Positions 58,131 through 64,000 of a DNA stretch of 64,000 bases are shown here, one piece after another. The stretch is taken from the NCBI GenBank assembly GCA_030544215.1, contig JARZZO010000003.1, positions 22,453,879 through 22,517,878 on the forward strand, in the 5' to 3' direction. Origin of the DNA: Zantedeschia hybrid cultivar. Lineage: Eukaryota > Streptophyta > Magnoliopsida > Alismatales > Araceae. Positions within the stretch are counted from its first letter, which is position 1; each line of letters opens with the position of its first letter. A program made the position numbers and the translations under genes. The notes under the pieces were generated by a model. The model was given only the letters and a program-made list of their open reading frames with translations, was not told where the DNA came from and ran no database searches.

Positions 58131-61100
58131 ACTCACAGCGATGTTAATGACTACCCGGGAATTCAAATGGTACAACCAGCCCAATGAGTAAAGAGGAATT
58201 CTTCACTTTTGGGGACTTACGGAGGTCTCGACACTAACCACTCTAGTCTGACTGAGGACCAACCCCAGTCAGTTAGAGGTGAAAGCGCCAAAAAGGGTGT
58301 TCCTAATAGGGGAGTGAACTCCCAATGATGATGACCTATGACTGGGATGGCCTCTAATGCACTAAATATAAGTATAATAATCAAAACAAACCAGAAATTT
58401 GAGAATCGAGGATCGAAGATTAACCTGCTTGAATGGCATCACCTGGTCGCGATGCTATTCAAGAAAGTAAACCCACTGTCTGTAATTTCTCGGGCAGTAG
58501 GGCAGATAGCCTGAAAGGCGTTGGGGCTGGACGACGTCGTTAAAAGGGTGTCGCCTGGTCTCGACGTGATTCAAGCCCTGTAGACAGTAAATAGAAAAGA
58601 ACAATAGGGGCACTCCCTTCTCAATCAAACAAGGTGAAATAAAGATCAATTAATCATGCGTTACAGAGTTTAAACAGACTTAATCTATCATGCAAACATC
58701 AATGGTATCAAATCAAGCAAACTCGCTTTTTCAAACCACAAGTTTTAGGCAATCATATGAGGGCAAAATCTTCCACTAAGGGTGTGCACGAGGTGCACAT
58801 AGGGAGAATAATCAAACAACCAACTATAAACGTGCCCGAGGGACACAAACGGTGCACACGAGGGTGCCCAATGGAAAATAACCAAGAGTAAATAAGAAGA
58901 ACGGTAAGACAAGTCCCACTGTGATTGCCAAAAAGTTGTAGTGCTCAAAATTGTGTCGTGCTATCAATCATATCATGTATTCATATGATAAACAATCAAA
59001 TTTAAACTAAGTGATCGCCAAAACTGAAGGTTTCAAAGAAAAGTTGATTGCTTTACTTACCTCGCAAACTTTGGGAGAGTTGTGGTTCCTTTGTTCTCCT
59101 TCTTTGGCCGGCCAAAGAAAGATAGCCACTTCTTTTACTCTTGTTTTTGTTTTGTTGATTTTCAAGCCTTTTCCAATCCTTCCTTCCAAGCTTCAAAACC
59201 TTGCAAAAATATCAAATAAAAGAAGAAAAGAACATGGTTAGAGTTATTGGTAGTGTAGCATCTATTCTAACTATCAACATTATTATGAACTAAACTAAGA
59301 AGACTCACTTGTTTCGTGTTCTTTTAAACCCCTAACATGTATGGGTGAGAAAACTATGATGTGGGTGTGTGAATCATGGAGTGATGTTATAAAGTATCTA
59401 ATCAAAACCGTGAAGAACTATGATGAATATTAATCTAACCTAGAGAAAAAAGAAGAAAAGAAAGTTAGAGATTGGCCCCTTCAAAGTCTTGGTCTTCAAG
59501 AGCTTCCATGGAAGAAGAAGAGTAGGAAGAAGAAGCCTTCAAAATCCTCCCATGTTTTTTGCAGAAGAAGGCTCCTTTCACCTTGTCTTGAACTCCAAAA
59601 GCTTCAATGGCCAACCTTCTTTGAAGGTCAATGTACATATATATATATAGAAGCCTTGTTTATGGTAGTTTAACCTTCAAAAGCGTCTCCCACGTCCGCC
59701 GGATTTACTTGGATGAGCATCCAAGAGTTGGTAACCTTTCCAACTTTGGGAACCGGATTAGCTCAGTCAAATCAAGTTTATCAAAAAAGTGCTTAAATCA
59801 CATCGCCCATCCGGGACGCCATTTGGCTACTTAAAAGGGCCAAAATATAAATAAAATTTGGAAAGGCAACTGTAAACAATTAGGAAACTTAAAAGGCGTT
59901 GTCCTTGAGCGACGTAATTAAGATAATTAGGAAATTAATTCAAATTCAAATCGAAAATCCAGACGGATTAGGAAACTACATGGCGTTATCCATGGGCGAC
60001 GTTATTCAATTAAATCTATCTAAATTTTAGGAATTTAATTTCGAATTGATTTCGACTAGAAATCTAAATGACGTCGGCTATAGTCGACATTAATCAACGA
60101 AAATATCGAAAAAGCAATAAAAATTAATTAATGATTAAAAACAAGACCATTTCGGAGCATTATAATTGTGATATGAAATTTGCTCAATATAAAGTCAAAA
60201 TTAGCGTATCTACATTACAGTGTTTAGCATGTATCACTAAGCCTTCGATATGCCACTTGGAGATGAAGGATTGCATAGAAAGAGTAATTTTCTCTACTAA
60301 TTTTCGAATCCGTGGTAGTAGAGTAAATCTTATTGGACTAGGGAAGAACGGATATCCTTTGAAAGAAAAAGAATTGGTATGGTTTTATCATAATGAAAAG
60401 AGAAGAAATTAGAGCATGTAGAAAAGATGTAGAAGAAAGAAGAAAATTTGATTTGAAAAGAGAGAAAGCTTACCTTTAGATTTGGTTCTCGCTCACTAAG
60501 ATGAACTTCTATGTTAGAGAGCCTTTCAATCACCCTCTTCACCTCTTGTTTGATGGAGAATCCTTTGCAAAGCTTGACATCTTCCTTGATTGCTTGATCT
60601 CTTGCTTTCTTCTTCCTTTTTTCTCTTTTTCTCTTGAGCTTGTGAGGAATCCCTAGCCTTGCACTTTCCCAAGCTTGTTGTGATGACTAAAATTGAGAGA
60701 GGGGAGATTATATAGGAAGAGTTGCACTGATTGAAGACCCTTTTCCAAATTGAAAGAGGGAATTTAAGGTAGGAAAGCTATGTCCGCAGCGTAGTCAAAG
60801 AGAACATGTTTTGGTAACTTGAATCGTGTTGCCTAGACTTGACGTAATTCAAATGACGTCGACTCAGATTGGCACCTTTTTCTGAATATTGCATATTTGA
60901 TGATAATTATCTATCTGCATGATGTTGCTGAAAAATTTTGAGTTCAGGAAAATCCGAAAAAAAAATATATGTATATACATATATATGATGATGATATGTT
61001 ATGGAATCTCATTGAGATCAATGAAAGACGGTTATCTCTATCACCAGTATTCTTTTATGTATTTGATTTGCATTAGCATTACTATAGGATAAATAATTAT

Positions 61101-61396
61101 TAGATTATACAAGGACCTTGTGATTCTAATGAAACTGGAGTTAGAGTTCCCCTTTATCAAAAATAATAATAATTCTAGAAGATTCTTAATCGCATAGATA
61201 GGCCGTTAGATTGTTAATTGATGGGGGCGAGGGGGCGATGGTTCCGCTTTCATAAAAGAATGTATGGACAAATGAGTTTCGGCTTAGTACTAAATTGCAA
61301 GACTAGTGTCTTGACTCATCAATAACAATTTAACAATATTATCCTTAATTAACTATTATATTATATTTTAATTTTTGTTTTAACCCAGCATGTATT
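58131..61396 (-). other. Probable Gypsy-A leader and 5' LTR region
   Basis: No recognisable gene. GGCGTC/GACGCC-like units occur at about 58430-58465, 58511-58575, 59790-59825, 59890-59925, 59974-60010, 60066-60100 and 60826-60895. TATA-like runs on the minus strand are at 60708-60714 and about 59637-59650, with CT/GA-rich sequence downstream of each. A palindromic AT run (TATATGTATATACATATA) is near 60967-60984. I could not fix LTR ends or a primer binding site, so assignment to Gypsy-A rests on position and orientation. Confidence 0.5.
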
Positions 61397-62946
61397 TGTT
61401 AGTAGTAGGTGGCCTACAAGCCAATCTGACTAAGTAAGTCTCGTTCATTTATTAATATAATGGCATAATATTTATTGTGTGTAAATTGTATTAATTATCA
61501 TCTCATAATAAAGTCCGTGAATATGTGCTATAATGATCAGATTATGATGAGATCATACTAATGAGACTGATCACTTAAACACACATATTCTTAATCGTTC
61601 ATAGTCGGAGGATATCCGAGAAGGACATCGGACATCCGGTTAGACTAGTACAAATTACTCCTGCTCATATGATGAGGGTGATTGATCTCATAAATCACTT
61701 GTGTGGAGACACTAAGGCGAATCTGTAGGCGCTCATTGGAGAATGAGTTTACTGAACTGATCCGACTGAATCGCTGGATGGTGCTGTACCTCACTGTCAA
61801 CCAGCTTGATTCTATTGTCGCAGTTGCGTGGATGGTCCTCGGACCTGAGACACCAAGGACACCTTGACGGTGGACTTTTGTGCTTTGACCTTGGTTTATG
61901 AATCTATAACCACGGGATTCTAAACAGCCAAGGATTTGGTACAGCGGAATACTGTCGAAGGGAATTGTGTGTCAATAAGGAATCATTCGCTCTTGGTACT
62001 TAGAGAGAGAATACTCTAGGAAGGATGCGCGGAAGTCCCTGGCCAGGGCGGACGATAATATCGGAAAATGAGTTTTTCGACATTCATCAGCGGCATCCAA
62101 TCCAAGTGAGTCGACCGGTTAGGGTTTGACAGCACGCCATACCTTGAGTTGACTCGAGAGCATTGTACGAATGAAGGATTATATCCACGCGGTAACTATC
62201 GGCGGAAAGGTTCCAAGAGTGGGTTACTTAACCCCGATACCTTTCGGATTCACGCGATGTTGCTTGGCACCCAACGTGATCAGAGGCCCAGTCGAATTTG
62301 ATGTGTGGCATCGATTCGATTGATTAATTAATTAATAAAGAGTTATTAATTGATTAATGAAGCCAGTAAGGAATTACTGGGCTTATTGGGCTATTAATCG
62401 GACTGGTAATTGGGCCTAGAGGGTCATACGCAAATGATTCTCAAGGCAGTAGATAAATAAGTGGGTTTTATATAAACTGAGCATTTTTATGAAAAACCAC
62501 GCGATTAGTATAAAATATAGCGAACGGGATGAGCAGGCCAAGCTGCTGCTAACCCTAGCCGCCCCCTCCTCTGTTTCTCTCTCTCTCTGGCGCCCCAAGC
62601 CAGATCTGGATCTCCGGATCTGCTCCGCCGCTTCTCCAACTCCCGTTTGACCGGAAATCATCCGTGCGTTGCGGCGACCGGCGGAGGTTTCGTGGCTGCG
62701 AAGAACGGGGAATGTGAGGATATCCGCCGCGAGGAGGATCTCGTGGACTCCGCTAGAGGCCGAGCGCTTGCCCAGCTTGCGGTGTCGCACCGACGGAACC
62801 GAGCAGTTGCGGATTCGAATCCGCACACGGTGAGATTCGATAATCCGATTATCGAAGTTTTAGTATTTTTCGAAACGGGAATCAAATCTCCGTTTTATTT
62901 TTATTTCCGCTGCGTGGGAGATCCGGAGAAACCCGAGAACCCAACA
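61397..62946 (+). repeat. Copia-F 5' LTR
   Basis: Start taken at TGTTAGTAGTAGGTGGCC, which aligns with the Copia-1 LTR start; an earlier TG at 61391 cannot be excluded. It ends GAACCCAACA. It contains the palindrome GCGGATTCGAATCCGC at 62809-62824 and a TATAAAATATA run near 62501. Confidence 0.83.
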
Positions 62947-62947
62947 G

Positions 62948-62960
62948 TGGTATCGGAGCC
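62948..62960 (+). other. Copia-F primer binding site
   Basis: TGGTATCGGAGCC, one change from the tRNA-iMet complement, one base after the LTR. Confidence 0.85.
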
Positions 62961-63049
62961 AGGTTCCACTATTTTTCGTTCCATTTCGGTCTCCGAATTA
63001 TTTCAATGTATTATTCCATGCGATTGTTCGATCTATTTGTAGGATCCAT

Positions 63050-63248
63050 GTTCATGCGATGAACACTTATCATAAGAATAATTTTGATTATTTCTTTTCC
63101 TGCAAAATTTGAAATTTTTTTGGGGGTTTTATGTTCTTCGTTGGACGAAGAACCGGCGTTTGTTGTGGCTTTTCTTCGGGTTTCCCAAGTGCTGGGGAAG
63201 CGAGCCAGCGCCCCAGATCCTTTATAGGGGGTCGCCGGTCACAACCGG
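63050..63248 (+). other. Copia-F leader hairpins H1-H3
   Basis: H1 at 63050-63064 (GTTCAT/ATGAAC, loop GCG). H2 at 63133-63153 (GTTCTTCGT/ACGAAGAAC, loop TGG). H3 at 63235-63248 (CCGGT/ACCGG, loop CACA). Compared with Copia-B/C/E, H2 and H3 each carry two changes, one per arm, that keep base pairing. Confidence 0.75.
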
Positions 63249-63354
63249 ACATCATGGCCACTGCAACAAACCCATTGGAGGTGGCTGAAGTTGGGTGGCT
63301 GCTCCTCTTTTCCGGTTTTGACAGAAGTGAAATTCATGGAAAAAGGGGGGTTAA

Positions 63355-63500
63355 TGGGCCGGGCTGGGCTCGTGCCTGGGCCGGGCCAGGCTGGCTGGGC
63401 CGGGTCGGGCTGGGCTAGGCTTGAGCCTGGTCTGAGCCCTGGCTCAGCCAGGAGGGTCCTGGCTCGCGTAGGACTCGGCCAAGGGCCTAGCTGGCTCAAC
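63355..63500. repeat. GC-rich island in Copia-F leader
   Basis: Repeated GGGCCGGGCTGGGCT and CTGGCTCAG words between AT-rich flanks, at the same relative place as the islands of Copia-B, -C and -E. Confidence 0.75.
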
Positions 63501-63679
63501 CATCACCCCATTTTGAACCCCTATTTTCCTTTATTTGAATAAAACTCCAATTTTTCCCATTTAATAATATTAAAATCTGAATTTTAATTTTTAATTCAAA
63601 TTTTTTTTGATATTTAAATTTATTCGTCAATTTTAATTAAGTGGGCCTTAATGATTTTGAATCAGTTTAATTAACTATT

Positions 63680-64000
63680 AGTTCTTAACTAATTAGGGTT
63701 AATTATTAACTTAAGTGTTAATTTAATAATTAACCTTAATTAACTAATTTAAGAGTTTAAATTAGAGGTTAATGATTATTAATCTAATTGTTAGATTATT
63801 AATTCTACTAATTGTTAATTAGTTATTAATTTAATTGTTAAATTAATAATTAACTTAGATGACTAATTTAAATGTTAAATTAGTAGTCTTTAATTAATTA
63901 TTGGAAGCCATTAATTTAATAGTTAAATTAATGATAATTTTACTTACCTAATCTAAGGGTTAGATTAATTAGTTATTAATTAATTAGTGTTAATTATTAG
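63680..64000. repeat. AT-rich inverted-repeat array in Copia-F leader
   Basis: Hairpins with 3-nt loops: 63781-63797 (AATCTAA/TTAGATT), 63807-63823 (ACTAATT/AATTAGT), 63825-63847 (ATTAATTTAA/TTAAATTAAT), 63862-63884 (ACTAATTTAA/TTAAATTAGT), 63909-63933 (CATTAATTTAA/TTAAATTAATG) and 63949-63967 (8-bp arms around GGG). The array continues past the window. Confidence 0.82.

Larger units (their letters stand above)
17103..61396 (-). mobile_element. Gypsy-A, host Ty3/gypsy element split by nested insertions
   Basis: Minus-strand fragments at about 61396-57754, 39556-37905, 29170-28487, 26137-25722 and 17191-17103 read in order as 5' region, gag, a proline-rich linker and protease. At each break the flanking sequence is separated by one complete inserted element with a 5-bp duplication, and the reading frame continues across it. 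Gag features (a C-X2-H-X4-H-X4-C knuckle and a Gln-rich linker) suggest a Tat/Ogre-type element; this is inference. Reverse transcriptase and integrase should lie left of 17103 but are displaced beyond Copia-B and the window. The right limit is set only by the start of Copia-F. Confidence 0.75.
61397..64000 (+). mobile_element. Copia-F, LTR and leader (right end outside window)
   Basis: 5' LTR 61397-62946, primer binding site, and 1 kb of leader organised like Copia-B/C/E: hairpins, a GC-rich island and an AT-rich inverted-repeat array. Sequence divergence from the other copies is larger than among them. Coding sequence, if any, lies beyond the window. Confidence 0.82.

Overview
This window is intergenic DNA from a large, retrotransposon-rich flowering plant genome. 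I see no host gene, rRNA, tRNA or CRISPR array. Almost every base can be assigned to LTR retrotransposons that have inserted into one another. The evidence is plant-type Ty1/copia and Ty3/gypsy polyproteins, TG...CA long terminal repeats, tRNA-iMet-type primer binding sites (TGGTATCAGAGC), polypurine tracts and 5-bp target duplications. All coding sequence is broken by stops, frameshifts or deletions. The species cannot be named from this sequence. Element names used here (Copia-1, -2, -B, -C, -E, -F; Gypsy-A, -D; LARD-1; sLTR-0, -1, -2) are local labels.

Layout. 1-5750 is Copia-1 (+), an Angela/Tork-like copia cut by the left window edge. 5746-17102 is Copia-B (-), with a decayed polyprotein and a long non-coding leader; its 3' LTR holds a solo LTR (sLTR-0, 6819-9011, target duplication ATCAA). 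From 17103 to about 61396 the substrate is Gypsy-A (-), probably Tat/Ogre-like. It is split by Copia-2 (17192-25721, TATAG), sLTR-1 (26138-28486, GCCTA), LARD-1 (29171-37904, CTCAT; 3.6-kb LTRs and no coding capacity) and Gypsy-D (39557-57753, a Tekay/Del-like chromovirus; target duplication GGACA/AGACA). Gypsy-D's 3' LTR is itself split by a rearranged pair: Copia-C (-, 44883-52649) joined head to head with a Copia-E fragment (+, 52650-57565). Copia-E carries sLTR-2 (54518-56948, CTCTG). Copia-F (+) starts at about 61397 and runs off the right edge.

Reading Gypsy-A across each of its four insertions keeps one reading frame, which independently supports the boundaries.

The most interesting signal is structural. 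The Copia-B/C/E/F family shares three consecutive hairpins 95-400 nt downstream of the primer binding site. In two of them Copia-F differs from the other copies by a matched pair of changes that preserves pairing. Further downstream these leaders carry a GC-rich island and an AT-rich array of short inverted repeats, whose arms differ from unit to unit but stay complementary, usually around a loop of about three nucleotides. Similar small inverted-repeat arrays, with unrelated sequences, occur in the Copia-2 leader (TTGTG/CACAA and GTCCAC/GTGGAC), in the LARD-1 LTRs, and as GGCGTC...GACGCC units in the Gypsy-D, sLTR-1 and sLTR-2 LTRs and in the 5' region assigned to Gypsy-A. Copia-B and Copia-C also share the same inactivating lesions, so this looks like a non-autonomous family that kept multiplying with helper proteins, relying on its RNA structure and not on its own coding sequence.
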